DNA of 64,000 nt. It comes from Pseudomonadota bacterium. GTDB lineage: Bacteria > Pseudomonadota > Alphaproteobacteria > Acetobacterales > Acetobacteraceae. Position 1 is the first letter of the stretch, and each line of letters starts with the position of its first letter. Positions 27,429-36,682 of the stretch are shown piece by piece. The stretch lies in contig JAJZES010000006.1 in NCBI GenBank assembly GCA_021845985.1, positions 124,001 to 188,000 of the forward strand, written 5' to 3'. Made by a program: the position numbers and the translations under genes. The notes under the pieces are model-generated. The model saw nothing but the letters and a program-made list of their open reading frames with translations, had not been told where the DNA came from and searched no databases.

Positions 27429-28706
27429 TCAGGACCGCTGATCGAGCTGCGCCCGCCGCTCCAGGTCGCGCATCAGTTGCCGCGACGCCAGTTCGATCCG
27501 GTCATTGAGGATTTTGCTGGTCAGTTCCTCCTTGCTCGGAATGCCGAAATTCTTCTGCTCGCGCGAACAGATCATGATCACCAGGATGCCGTCGTCGGAG
27601 ACCAGCGGCTGGCTCGGCTTGTTGTCCGGCAATTTCTCCAGCACGCCGCGCATTGCCGCCGAGATGGTGTCGAGCCGCACCGCGCCGGGATTGCCCGGCC
27701 GTATCGAGCCGGCCGCCTTGTTGGCCGCCTCCAGCGCGTCGCAGGTCTGCACCGAGGCCGACAGTTGCTGCGCCTGCTGCAGCACCTGTTTCTGCTGATC
27801 GGTCGGGTTGGCCGGATCGAGCCGGCTGGTGAACGGCAGGAAGGCCTGGCGCAGGGAGACGACGGTGGCCATGTCGTTGCCGATTTCGCGCTTGGCGCGC
27901 AGCGTCACCACGTCGAGGCCGCCGGGCACCGCGATCGGATTGCTGACCGCGCCGGGCGGCATCTCGTTGAGCACGCGCAGCACCGCCGGATCGAGTTCCG
28001 GCGCCTGCACCCAGCCGAGATCACCGCCGGTCAGCGCCGTCTGGCTCTGGCTGAACTGCGCGGCGACGACGGCGAACGGGGCGCCGGCGCGCAATTGCTG
28101 GATCACCGCGTCGGCGAAGCGGCGCGCTTCCTCGGTGGCCAGCGGGTTCTCGACGGGCACGAAAATCTCGCCGACGCGGAACTCCTCCTGACCGACCTCC
28201 CCTTTCAGCACCTGCAGCTGCTCGGCAATATCCGCCGCCGTCACCTGCGACTGGGCGCCGAGTTGCTGGCGCAGCACCCGCGTCCAGCCAAGCTGCACGC
28301 GGATCTGATCGACCAGCGTGCGATAGGCGACGCCGTCGCTGGCCAGCCGATCGCGCAGGGTGCCCGGCGCCATGCCGTTGCGCTGCTCGACCTCGGCGAT
28401 GGCGGCGGCGATGTCCTTGTCGGAAACCAGGATGCGGCGACGCTGCACCTCCTGCAGCCGCAGCCGCTCGTCGATGAGCTGCTTGGTGATCTGCGGCGTC
28501 AGCCGGTCCAGCACCTCGGGGCTGAGCGGCAGGCCGGTGGACAGCGCGAACAGCCGGCGGCGGTTGTCCACGTCCTCGCGGCTGATGATGTCGCCGTTGA
28601 CGATGGCGACGATCTTTGCCGCATCCTGGTCCGGCACCGGCGGCGGCGGCGCGGCCGCGAGCAGCGTGGCCAGGGCGAACAGGGCGAGCAGGATGCGCGG
28701 TGACAT
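27429..28706 (-). CDS. surA: Periplasmic chaperone/peptidyl-prolyl isomerase SurA
   Basis: SurA escorts outer-membrane proteins such as LptD through the periplasm. The 425-residue protein has a signal peptide (MSPRILLALFALATLLAAAP), then the SurA N-domain KIVAIVNGDIISREDVDNR. One clear parvulin domain follows (about residues 168-265; FAVVAAQFSQSQTALTGGDLGW). A second, degenerate parvulin-like region and a C-terminal helix complete it. The ATG at 28706 is preceded by GGGAG at eight bases. It lies between lptD and rsmA; pdxA, often found in this gap, is absent. Confidence 0.93.
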   Translation of the reverse strand: MSPRILLALFALATLLAAAPPPPVPDQDAAKIVAIVNGDIISREDVDNRRRLFALSTGLPLSPEVLDRLTPQITKQLIDERLRLQEVQRRRILVSDKDIAAAIAEVEQRNGMAPGTLRDRLASDGVAYRTLVDQIRVQLGWTRVLRQQLGAQSQVTAADIAEQLQVLKGEVGQEEFRVGEIFVPVENPLATEEARRFADAVIQQLRAGAPFAVVAAQFSQSQTALTGGDLGWVQAPELDPAVLRVLNEMPPGAVSNPIAVPGGLDVVTLRAKREIGNDMATVVSLRQAFLPFTSRLDPANPTDQQKQVLQQAQQLSASVQTCDALEAANKAAGSIRPGNPGAVRLDTISAAMRGVLEKLPDNKPSQPLVSDDGILVIMICSREQKNFGIPSKEELTSKILNDRIELASRQLMRDLERRAQLDQRS

Positions 28707-28726
28707 GGACAATACTCCCGGACGGA

Positions 28727-30964
28727 TCAGAGGCCGGTGAAACCGAAGGTGCCGACCGTTTTCAGCGTCACCTGAAACAGCAACATGGAGGCGCCGTTAT
28801 CGAAGTTGATCGACGTGTAGCGACGGAAGTAGTTCAGCCCGAAGATGAAGCACTCGTCCTCGTAGGTGAGTGTGGCGCCGGTATCAACCAGCTTTTGCAA
28901 CTGCATGTCGCGGCGGGCGAAGGTGGCGATGGTCCAGCGCCCCCAGGTGCTGTTCAGCCCGACGGTGACTTCGTTGCGGGGCGCCGTGTTGAGCACGCCG
29001 GTCGGCACCGTGTCATAATAGGTATAGGGGTTGTAGTCACTGTAAAGATAACCGGTGGAAAACTTCAGCCATGACGGGCCGGCGGTGGCCAGCGCGTCGA
29101 TGAAGCGCAGGCTGAAATCCTGGTGGCTGAAGCGCTGGCGCGAGGTCAGATCGAAAAACTGGTTGGGCGTGTAGTCGAGATGGCTGACGATGTCGGTTCG
29201 CGTGCCGCGCAGGCCCGAGCCGACCGGAAAGGCGAGGTCCGGGGCGCTGCGGAAGCCCTCGCCGATCAACCCGTCCAGCGTCTGCCCGTCGCCGAAATAC
29301 CAGGCGCTGTGCAGCGCCACATTGGCCCGCATGCCGCCCTCCAGCCGGTCGATGCCGGGGAAACGGTTGAGCGCAAACAGGTTGGCGTCGGTGAAGTTGA
29401 AGTCGAAGCTGTCTTCGTTGGGGATCAGCGTCCGCAGATAGGTAGAAGTGCCGGCGTTGAGCGGCGCATAGCTGCTGCCCTGCGGCGCCGCGATCACCTG
29501 CATGATCGGTTCGATGATCTGCGACCCGGCCTTGCCTGCATCGCGCATCAGCGGCCAGCGCATCTCCAGCGCCGCCGTCGGCATCGCCTGCTCCGAGCTG
29601 GCCGCCGTCATCTGGCCCCAGGTCGGCTGCTGGTTGATGCCGGTCGAGTTGTAGGCGGCGCTGTCAACATGCAGCACCAGTTTCCACAGATCGCCGAGCG
29701 CGCCGGTGGCCGGGCGCTCCCAGTTCATGCTCAGGCTGGCGCGCTGGGTGTTGGTGCCCTGCTGGCGCAGCACGTTGAAGGCGCCGGCATCGAGACCGAA
29801 GCGGCCGCCGAGCGGGTCCGGCTCGCCGACGAAGCTGTATTCATAGCGCGGCAGCACCACCGGGATCTTGGCGGTGTCGAGGCTGGAGACGAGGCCCTGA
29901 TAGGTGCTGGCGTCGAGCCGGGAATACGACCCCTGGCCGAACCCCTCCAGATAGAGGTTGCTGCTCAGCACGTCGATCAGGCCGGGCAGGTGAAAGTCGC
30001 GCATATAGTTCACCGACGACGCGCGCTGGATGTTGAAGCCCCAGCGCCATTCGTCGTCGATGGCGAATTGTGCGGTCGAGAACAGATCCCCGGCGAGCGA
30101 TTTCTCGTCGTAGCCCATCGAGGTGTTGATGGTCACCGTGCCGCTGTTGAACGCATGGCGCACCTGCAGCCCCAGGCCGGGACCGTTGCTGCCCGAGGTG
30201 ATCATCGGCGCGATCGTCGCGTCGGTGGTGCCGTCGATTACCCAGTAATACGGCACCTGCAGGAAGGCGCCGAGATATTTGGAATAGCCGAGCGAGGGTA
30301 CGAGAAAGCCGCTGGCGCGCTTTTCCGACGGGTCGGGATGGGTGAAATAGGGCAGGTACATCACCGGCACGCCGAACAGATCGACCACCGCGTCGCGGTA
30401 CTCGATGCGCTTGTCTTCGAGGTCCTGCACCGCGGAGCGGGCGCGGATGTCCCAGATCAGCGGGAAGTTCGGGTTGGTCTTGCAGGCGTCGCAGGTCGAA
30501 TAGATGACACGGCTCAGCTCGTTGACCCGCGCCTCGGTGCGGCGCGCACCGTTGGCCGCAAGGTGACCGTTCTCGGCAAGCTGGCCGCGGATGTTGGTCA
30601 GGATGCCGTTCTTCATCCCTTCCGACAGTTCGGCGTAATCGGCGAACGTCACCTGCCCGCTGGGGTCGAGCAGCACGACATGGCCGCTGGCCGCGGCGAC
30701 GCCGGTGTTGCGGTCATAGGTCACCTTGTCGCCGCGCATGACCCGATCGCCCTGCCAGATCTCGACATGCCCGGTGAGCGTGACGAAGCCGCGGTCGCGG
30801 TCGTATTCCACCTGATCGGCCTGATAATAAACCGGCTGATCGCGCTGCACCGGCGTCGATTTGGCGCTGCGCAGCCCGCTCAACTGCGCCTGCGCCGCCA
30901 CCGGCAGCACGGCCGCCAGCGCCGCGCCGAGCAGCAGCGCTGGTGCTGCGGTCGGTCGTCGCAT
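28727..30964 (-). CDS. lptD: LPS-assembly protein LptD
   Basis: LptD is the outer-membrane barrel that inserts lipopolysaccharide into the outer leaflet. The 745-residue product has a signal peptide (ALLLGAALAAVLPVAAQAQ). An OstA/LptA-like jellyroll follows at about residues 45-150 (VTLTGHVEIWQGDRVMRGDKV), then a C-terminal beta-barrel. The conserved IYSTCDACKTNPNFPLIWDI and VPVMYLPYFTHPDP blocks of alphaproteobacterial LptD are present. The ATG shares a base with the lptG stop (TGATG), linking the inner-membrane and outer-membrane export components. Confidence 0.96.
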   Translation of the reverse strand: MRRPTAAPALLLGAALAAVLPVAAQAQLSGLRSAKSTPVQRDQPVYYQADQVEYDRDRGFVTLTGHVEIWQGDRVMRGDKVTYDRNTGVAAASGHVVLLDPSGQVTFADYAELSEGMKNGILTNIRGQLAENGHLAANGARRTEARVNELSRVIYSTCDACKTNPNFPLIWDIRARSAVQDLEDKRIEYRDAVVDLFGVPVMYLPYFTHPDPSEKRASGFLVPSLGYSKYLGAFLQVPYYWVIDGTTDATIAPMITSGSNGPGLGLQVRHAFNSGTVTINTSMGYDEKSLAGDLFSTAQFAIDDEWRWGFNIQRASSVNYMRDFHLPGLIDVLSSNLYLEGFGQGSYSRLDASTYQGLVSSLDTAKIPVVLPRYEYSFVGEPDPLGGRFGLDAGAFNVLRQQGTNTQRASLSMNWERPATGALGDLWKLVLHVDSAAYNSTGINQQPTWGQMTAASSEQAMPTAALEMRWPLMRDAGKAGSQIIEPIMQVIAAPQGSSYAPLNAGTSTYLRTLIPNEDSFDFNFTDANLFALNRFPGIDRLEGGMRANVALHSAWYFGDGQTLDGLIGEGFRSAPDLAFPVGSGLRGTRTDIVSHLDYTPNQFFDLTSRQRFSHQDFSLRFIDALATAGPSWLKFSTGYLYSDYNPYTYYDTVPTGVLNTAPRNEVTVGLNSTWGRWTIATFARRDMQLQKLVDTGATLTYEDECFIFGLNYFRRYTSINFDNGASMLLFQVTLKTVGTFGFTGL

Positions 30965-32076
30965 CAGCCGTCTTCCAGATGCAGCAGCAGGGCGAGCGAG
31001 AGCATCAGGCCGGAGGCGGCCGGCGCCCAGGCGGCCAGCAGCGGCGGCAGGGCGCCGCTCTGGCCAAACTCCTCGGCCAGCTTGGAGACGACGAACAACG
31101 CGAAGCCGGCGGCGACACCGCTGCCGATCATCTGCGCCACGCCGCCGCGGCGCTGCGGCCGCATCGAGAACCCGGCGCCGAGCAGGCACATCGTGCCGCT
31201 CAGCAGCGGCAGCGCCAGCAGGGTCTGGAAGTGCAGCCGGTGGCGGATGGAGGAGAAGCCGGAGCGGTCGAGCAGGGCGATGAAGCCGGGCAGCGCCCAT
31301 ACCGAGAACGTATCGGGCGCGGCAAAACTCTCCTGCACCCGGCTGACCGTCAGGTCGGTGGGCAGCTCGAGGGTACGCGGCGCGTCCGGCAGATGCCCCG
31401 GCGTCAGCGTGCGGGCGCCCTGCAACTCCCAGGCGCCGCTGATCAGCCGCGCCGAGGCGGCTTCGATGCGCTGGATCGGCCGGTCGCGGGTATCGAGCCG
31501 GAAGATGCTGACCGCCTGGGCATCAAGCTCCTTGGTATGGGCCGAGACCGTTTCGGCATGCAGCACGGCGACGCCCTGCGGCACCAGCCCGTGATCGGCC
31601 TGCCGCAGCCAGAGCTGGCCGCCGTTGAGCGCCATGGCGCCGTTGCCGCTGCGCAGATAGGTGTCCTCCAGCGACTCGGCGCGCCCTCGCATCACCGCCG
31701 ACACCGGCGTCACCGCCGCGGTGGCGAAGCCGCCGAGCAGGATGGCGCAGAGTGTCGGCGTCGCCAGGAACTGCCACGCCGAGACTCCGGCGGCGCGCGC
31801 CACCACCAGCTCCGACGAACGGGTCAGCCGCCAGAACGCGACGATGGCGCCGAGCAGCACGGCGAACGGCAGGATCTGCATGCCGACCCAGGGCAGCCGC
31901 AGCGCCGCGATCTCGCTGACGATGCCGAACGTCGCCTCCGGCCGCGTCGCCGAGCGGCGCAGCAGTTCGATGAAGTCGAACAGCGCCACGAGGCCGGTGA
32001 GGGCCGCCAGCATGCCCAGCACGGCAGCCATGAACACGCGCGCGACATAGAGCGACAAGGTAACGGCGAAGGTCAC
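30964..32076 (-). CDS. lptG: LPS export permease LptG
   Basis: LptG pairs with LptF in the LptB2FG ABC transporter that extracts LPS from the inner membrane. The 370-residue protein has the YjgP/YjgQ layout: three N-terminal membrane segments, a periplasmic jellyroll (about residues 135-270), and three C-terminal segments. The N-terminal part shows LVALFDFIELLRR and SSELVVARAAGVS. It starts with GTG four bases after lptF and overlaps lptD. Confidence 0.95.
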   Translation of the reverse strand: MTFAVTLSLYVARVFMAAVLGMLAALTGLVALFDFIELLRRSATRPEATFGIVSEIAALRLPWVGMQILPFAVLLGAIVAFWRLTRSSELVVARAAGVSAWQFLATPTLCAILLGGFATAAVTPVSAVMRGRAESLEDTYLRSGNGAMALNGGQLWLRQADHGLVPQGVAVLHAETVSAHTKELDAQAVSIFRLDTRDRPIQRIEAASARLISGAWELQGARTLTPGHLPDAPRTLELPTDLTVSRVQESFAAPDTFSVWALPGFIALLDRSGFSSIRHRLHFQTLLALPLLSGTMCLLGAGFSMRPQRRGGVAQMIGSGVAAGFALFVVSKLAEEFGQSGALPPLLAAWAPAASGLMLSLALLLHLEDG

Positions 32077-32080
32077 GGGA

Positions 32081-33223
32081 TCAGGCGGCCCCGAGCGGAA
32101 CCAGCTTGCCGCGCGGCGCGATATACGCCTGTGGCCCGAACAGGATGACGCTGCCGATCAGCCCCGGCAGGATCGCCTGCACCCATACCAGCGGCAACAG
32201 CACCAGATCGCGGGTCGCCAGATTGGTGATGACGAGGCCGAGCGCCAGCAGCCCGACCACGGCCAGCACCGCGACCACCGGGCGCAGCAGGCCGCCATGG
32301 CGGCGGAATGAGCCGGTCAGCGAGGCGACCAGCGCCACGATGGCGAAGCTGAAACAGGTGAACGGCGCCGCCAGCCGGCGATGCGCCTCGACCACCAGCT
32401 TGCCGAGGTCACGATCGGCGACGGCGCCGGGCAACGGATGCAGCAATTCCTCGATCGACATTTCGGTCGGATCGCGCATGCGCGTTTCCTCGGTCTTGCC
32501 GCTGGGCGCGAGATCGACCGAGTTCTCCTTGAAGGTCAGCACGTTGAGCCGGCCGGTTTGGTGGTCGATCTCCTCCCGCGAGCCGTCGATCAGCAGCACG
32601 CGCGGCGCGCCGGCGGAGGCGATCAGCCGGCCGCGTTCGGCGAAAATGGTGGCGTGGCTGGATTTCTCGCGCGCGTCATCGACGACGATGCCGCGCAGCG
32701 TGCCGTCGCGGTCACGGCTGCGGACATAGACGGTCAGGTCATCGGAAACCGGGGTGAACACGCCTTCCTGCAGCAGAAAGGCGGCGATCCGGTTGCGGAT
32801 CTCGAACTGGAACTGGCGGAACGAGGTGAAGCTCGCCGGCACCACCCAGATGTTGAGCACGAAGCAGGACGCCATGGCGAAGGCGGCGAGCAGCAGGGCC
32901 GGGCGCGCCAGCGCCGTCTGCGACAGCCCGGCGGAGCGCATCACCGTCAGCTCGCGGTCGCCGGCGAGCCGCTGATAGACGAACTGCACCACGACGAAGG
33001 TGGTGATCGGCAGGATGACGGCAACGAAATTGGGGATCAGCAGACTGGTGAGCTGGAAGAACACGCGAAAGGACAGACCGCGATTGACCACCAGCTCGAC
33101 GAAGCGCAGCGACTGGGTCAGCCAGATCAGCGCCACCAAGCCGCCGGCAACGGCGATCTGCGCCAGCAGAAGCTGCCGCAGCACGTAGCGGTCGATGCGG
33201 GAGAGCGATGCGGCGGCGAACAT
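32081..33223 (-). CDS. lptF: LPS export permease LptF
   Basis: LptF is the partner permease of LptG. The 380-residue protein shows RIDRYVLRQLLLAQ at the start. The coupling-helix region LAGDRELTVMRSAGLSQ follows, then the periplasmic jellyroll (about 145-290) and C-terminal membrane helices. It heads the lptF-lptG-lptD-surA-rsmA run and has its own candidate promoter just upstream, separate from the MFS gene before it. Confidence 0.95.
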   Translation of the reverse strand: MFAAASLSRIDRYVLRQLLLAQIAVAGGLVALIWLTQSLRFVELVVNRGLSFRVFFQLTSLLIPNFVAVILPITTFVVVQFVYQRLAGDRELTVMRSAGLSQTALARPALLLAAFAMASCFVLNIWVVPASFTSFRQFQFEIRNRIAAFLLQEGVFTPVSDDLTVYVRSRDRDGTLRGIVVDDAREKSSHATIFAERGRLIASAGAPRVLLIDGSREEIDHQTGRLNVLTFKENSVDLAPSGKTEETRMRDPTEMSIEELLHPLPGAVADRDLGKLVVEAHRRLAAPFTCFSFAIVALVASLTGSFRRHGGLLRPVVAVLAVVGLLALGLVITNLATRDLVLLPLVWVQAILPGLIGSVILFGPQAYIAPRGKLVPLGAA

Positions 33224-33237
33224 GGCGGGCGCGACGG

Positions 33238-33258
33238 CTCCCCTTCGGTGTCGGGGAG
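33238..33258. terminator. Hairpin between the MFS gene and lptF
   Basis: CTCCCC (33238-33243) and GGGGAG (33253-33258) form a six-base-pair stem with a nine-base loop. It may end MFS transcription. It also lies in the predicted lptF leader, where the GGGGAG arm could otherwise act as a distant ribosome-binding element. Confidence 0.3.
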
Positions 33259-33286
33259 TTTAGCCGGCGGAGGGGGGCGGTGGCAA
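33257..33286 (-). promoter_or_regulatory. Candidate promoter of the lptF operon
   Basis: On the minus strand TTGCCA (33281-33286) and TAAACT (33257-33262) are 18 bases apart, 34 bases before the lptF ATG. The -10 hexamer is the same as the one proposed for gcrA. Confidence 0.45.
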
Positions 33287-33306
33287 AACTGTCGCTCGGC
33301 GGGCGG

Positions 33307-34524
33307 CTAGGCGCGCGCCCGCTCCAGGTTCGGCAGGAACGCCGTCAGCACGCCGATGGCCGGCAGATAGGCACAGACCCGGTACACCGTATCCACGCTG
33401 GTCATATCCGCCAGTTGGCCAAGCACGGCGGCGCCGAGGCCGCCCATGCCGAACGCGAAGCCGAAGAACAGGCCGGAAATCATCCCCACCTTCCCCGGCA
33501 CCAGTTCCTGCGCATAGACCACGATGGCGGAAAAAGCCGAGGACAGGATCAGCCCGATCGGCACCGACAGCGCGATGGTCCAGGCCAGCCCGACATGCGG
33601 CAGCGCCAGGGTGAACGGCAGCACGCCGACGATCGACGCCCAGATGACGTATTTCCGTCCGACCCGGTCACCGATCGGCCCGCCGAAGAACGTGCCGACC
33701 GCGGTTGCCGCCAGGAACACGAACAGACAAAGCTGCGCCGACTGCACCGGCAGCGCGAAATGCTGCATGAGGTAGAAGGTGAAATAGGTGTTGATGCTGG
33801 CAAGATAGAAGAACTTGGAGAACATCAGGGCGATCAGGATGGCGATCGACACGCCGACCCGGCGCGACGACAGCGCCGGCCGCAGCACCGAGGCGGCCCG
33901 CCGCGTCCGTCCGGCGCGCGCCGCCTGCCGGCGCACGTACCAGCGCCCGACATTGGCCAGGATCGCCATGCCGAGCAGGGCGACGGCGGAGAAATAGGCG
34001 ACGCTGCGCTGGCCGCCCGGCAGCACGACGAAGGCCGCCAGCAGCGGGCCGAGCGCCGAGCCGGCATTGCCGCCGACCTGGAACACCGATTGGGCCAGGC
34101 CATGCCGCCCGCCCGAGGCATAGCGCGCCATGCGCGACGCCTCGGGATGGAACACCGCCGAGCCAAGACCGATGGTCGCCGCCGCCACCAGCACCGCCGG
34201 CAGGCTGGTCGCGACCGACAGCAGCACCAGCCCGACCAGGGTGAACCCCATGCCGACGGACAGCGAATAGGGCATCGGCCGGCGGTCGGTGACGATGCCG
34301 ACGAGCGGCTGCAGCAGCGAGGCGGTGAGCTGAAAACACAGCGTGATCAGGCCGACCTCGCCGAAGCTCAGCGCCAGATTGCCCTTCAGCATCGGGTAGA
34401 GCGCCGGCAGCAGCGACTGCATCGTGTCGTTGAGCATGTGCGATACCGACAGGGCGGCCAGCACCGCCACCGTGGTACCCTCGGCGTCCATCCCGACGAC
34501 CGGCGCCGTCACCTGCTTCTGCAT
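33307..34524 (-). CDS. MFS transporter, fosmidomycin-resistance (Fsr) family
   Basis: The 405-residue inner-membrane protein has twelve predicted hydrophobic segments. Family hallmarks are SHMLNDTMQSLLPALYPMLK near the N terminus, FHPEASRMARYA after helix 4, and GDRVGRKYVIW between helices 8 and 9. Fsr pumps export fosmidomycin in E. coli, but the physiological substrate in alphaproteobacteria is unknown. The ATG at 34524 follows GGGGAA at about eight bases. It diverges from the yfgM-like gene. Confidence 0.85.
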   Translation of the reverse strand: MQKQVTAPVVGMDAEGTTVAVLAALSVSHMLNDTMQSLLPALYPMLKGNLALSFGEVGLITLCFQLTASLLQPLVGIVTDRRPMPYSLSVGMGFTLVGLVLLSVATSLPAVLVAAATIGLGSAVFHPEASRMARYASGGRHGLAQSVFQVGGNAGSALGPLLAAFVVLPGGQRSVAYFSAVALLGMAILANVGRWYVRRQAARAGRTRRAASVLRPALSSRRVGVSIAILIALMFSKFFYLASINTYFTFYLMQHFALPVQSAQLCLFVFLAATAVGTFFGGPIGDRVGRKYVIWASIVGVLPFTLALPHVGLAWTIALSVPIGLILSSAFSAIVVYAQELVPGKVGMISGLFFGFAFGMGGLGAAVLGQLADMTSVDTVYRVCAYLPAIGVLTAFLPNLERARA

Positions 34525-34682
34525 TGCACCATTCCCCGACCGGGGGAGTATCGCCAAACCGGCGGCGGCGTCCAACCGGACAGTTGCAGTGGGCGCTGCA
34601 ACGCTGGGCTGCGCCGATTTGCCCGCCACCGGCGCCGCCGCTATGGTCCGGGGCCGCCGACCGAACAAGGATTGCTCCCCAG

Positions 34683-35336
34683 GTGCCCGACATTTTCGAT
34701 GAGGTCGAGGAAGACCTCCGCGCGGATCGCGCCCGGGCGCTGCTGGTGCGGTATGGCGGGGCGCTGTTCGCCGCCGCGCTGCTGGCGGTGGCGGCGGCCG
34801 GCGGTTGGCAGGTCTGGCGCTCGTACGACGCCAGGCGGGTGGCCGTGGTCGCCAAGACCTATCTGGCCGGCATGCGCATCGCCGATGAACAGAAGGGCGC
34901 CGCGCGCGCCGCCGCGGTGACTGATTTCGCCACCGTCGCGGCGACCGGCGCCGACGGCTACCGCACGCTGGCGCGGCTGCGCGCGGCGGCGCTGAAGGCC
35001 GAGAGCGGCGACCTCGCCGGCGCCGACGCACTGTGGAACGCGGTGTCCAGCGACGGCAGCGCCGATCCGCTGCTGCGTGACCTCGCCACGCTGCAATGGG
35101 CGCAGCATCATATCGACGCGGGCGATCCGGCGGCGGTGGCGCAGCGGCTGGCGGTGCTCGCCTCGCCGGTCAATCCGTGGCACGCGCTGGCCGAGGAGGC
35201 GCAGGCGGAACTGTCGCTGCGCCAGGGCAACACCGATGCGGCGCGGGCGACGTTGACCGCGCTGACCCAGGACATGTCCAGCCCCGCCGGTGTGCGTCGC
35301 CGGGCGGGCGGGCTGCTCGCCCGGCTGGGCGGCTGA
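34683..35336 (+). CDS. YfgM-like membrane-anchored tetratricopeptide protein
   Basis: The 217-residue protein has an N-terminal cytoplasmic segment (PDIFDEVEEDLRADRARALL), one transmembrane helix (about residues 24-44) and a periplasmic TPR-like helical region. This is the architecture of YfgM (TPR_21), an ancillary SecYEG/periplasmic chaperone-network protein. The GTG start is supported by this N terminus. It stands directly before bamB and der, an order conserved in many proteobacteria, with two bases between it and bamB. Confidence 0.85.
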   Translation: MPDIFDEVEEDLRADRARALLVRYGGALFAAALLAVAAAGGWQVWRSYDARRVAVVAKTYLAGMRIADEQKGAARAAAVTDFATVAATGADGYRTLARLRAAALKAESGDLAGADALWNAVSSDGSADPLLRDLATLQWAQHHIDAGDPAAVAQRLAVLASPVNPWHALAEEAQAELSLRQGNTDAARATLTALTQDMSSPAGVRRRAGGLLARLGG

Positions 35337-35338
35337 GC

Positions 35339-36673
35339 ATGGCGCAGGAGGTTCGGCTGAGCCGTCGAGCGGCGCTGCTGCTGCCGCTCGCCGCCACTGG
35401 CTGCGTGACGATCGACAACTGGTTCGGCACCAAGAAGACGCCGCTGACCGGGCAGCGCGTCGCCATCATCGCCGCCGGCCACGGACTGACCGTCGATAAC
35501 CCGCCGACGCGCAAAGTCGAGTTGCCACCGGCGGCGGACAACCCCGACTGGACGCAATCGGGCGGCAACCCGGCGCATGCCTCCGGCCATCCGGCGCTGG
35601 CCAGCCAATTGACCGAGGCATGGTCGGTCAAGCTCGGCGCCCCGGCGGGCTATCGCCGGCGGCTGACGGCAACGCCGGTGGTCGGCAGCGGGCGCGTCTT
35701 CGCCATGGATGTCAATGCCGTGGTCAGCGCCTTCGCACTGAAAACCGGCGCCCGGCTGTGGAGCGTCAAGACGGCGTTGCCCGACGACCACAGCACCAAT
35801 CTGGGCGGCGGCCTCGCCGTCGATGGCGACACGCTGTACGTGTCCACCGGCCTCGACCGGCTGATCGCGCTCGACGCCCGCAGCGGCAAGCTGCGCTGGC
35901 GCCAGCAGCTTCCCGCCCCGGCCCGGGCGGCGCCGACGATCGCCGGGGAGCTGCTGTTCCTGCCGACGCTCGACCAGCAGGTGCTGGCGATGTCGCGCGA
36001 CGACGGCGCCCGGCAATGGGCGCATCAGGGCGTCACCGCGCCGACGGTGATGCTCGGCCTGCCGTCGCCCGCGTTTGCCGACGGGCTGGTGGTGGCGGGC
36101 TTTGATTCGGGCGAACTGGTCTGCCTGCGCGCCGCCTCCGGCTCGGTGATCTGGAGCGACAGCGTCGCCTCACGCGGCGGCGGGCATATCTCGCTTGCCG
36201 ATTTTACCTCCATTGGCGGGTTGCCGGTGCTGGCCGATGGCGTGGTCTATGCGGTCAGCCTGGGTGGGCTGTTCGTCGCCCTCGATCTGCGCACCGGCCG
36301 GCGGCTGTGGTCGCGCGAAATCGCCTCCGACCAGACGCCATGGCTGGCCGGCGAGTGGCTGTTCGTGATGACGCCCGATCAGCAACTGGTCTGCCTCAAC
36401 CGCCGCGACGGACAGGTCGCCTGGGTCACCCAATTGCCGCTGTACCGCAACGAGAAGACCAAGGAAGACCCGGTCACCTGGCTCGGCCCGACGCTCGCCG
36501 GCGAGCGGCTGATCGTCTCGGGCAACGGGCGGGAGGCGCTGTCGGTCAACCCCTATAACGGGGCCATCCTCGGGCGGCAGAAGCTGCCGGCGCCGGCGCC
36601 GCTGCCGGCGGTGGTGGCCGGGCGCACCATGCTGCAAGTCACCGAGGACGCGACGCTGCTCGCGCTGCGTTAG
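35339..36673 (+). CDS. bamB: Outer-membrane assembly lipoprotein BamB
   Basis: BamB is the beta-propeller lipoprotein of the BAM complex that supports BamA in outer-membrane protein insertion. The 444-residue protein has a lipoprotein-type leader ending AATGC; it also contains SRR before the hydrophobic stretch, so Tat export is possible. PQQ-type propeller blades recur, for example LYVSTGLDRLIALDARSGKLRW and GLFVALDLRTGRRLWS. The lipobox has Ala rather than Leu at -3, slightly unusual. It sits between the yfgM-like gene and der. Confidence 0.92.
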   Translation: MAQEVRLSRRAALLLPLAATGCVTIDNWFGTKKTPLTGQRVAIIAAGHGLTVDNPPTRKVELPPAADNPDWTQSGGNPAHASGHPALASQLTEAWSVKLGAPAGYRRRLTATPVVGSGRVFAMDVNAVVSAFALKTGARLWSVKTALPDDHSTNLGGGLAVDGDTLYVSTGLDRLIALDARSGKLRWRQQLPAPARAAPTIAGELLFLPTLDQQVLAMSRDDGARQWAHQGVTAPTVMLGLPSPAFADGLVVAGFDSGELVCLRAASGSVIWSDSVASRGGGHISLADFTSIGGLPVLADGVVYAVSLGGLFVALDLRTGRRLWSREIASDQTPWLAGEWLFVMTPDQQLVCLNRRDGQVAWVTQLPLYRNEKTKEDPVTWLGPTLAGERLIVSGNGREALSVNPYNGAILGRQKLPAPAPLPAVVAGRTMLQVTEDATLLALR

Positions 36674-36682
36674 GTCCACATC

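Noticed and set aside
29123-31594. An 823-codon plus-strand frame
   Set aside because: Antisense shadow of lptD and lptG, both of which carry family signatures on the minus strand.
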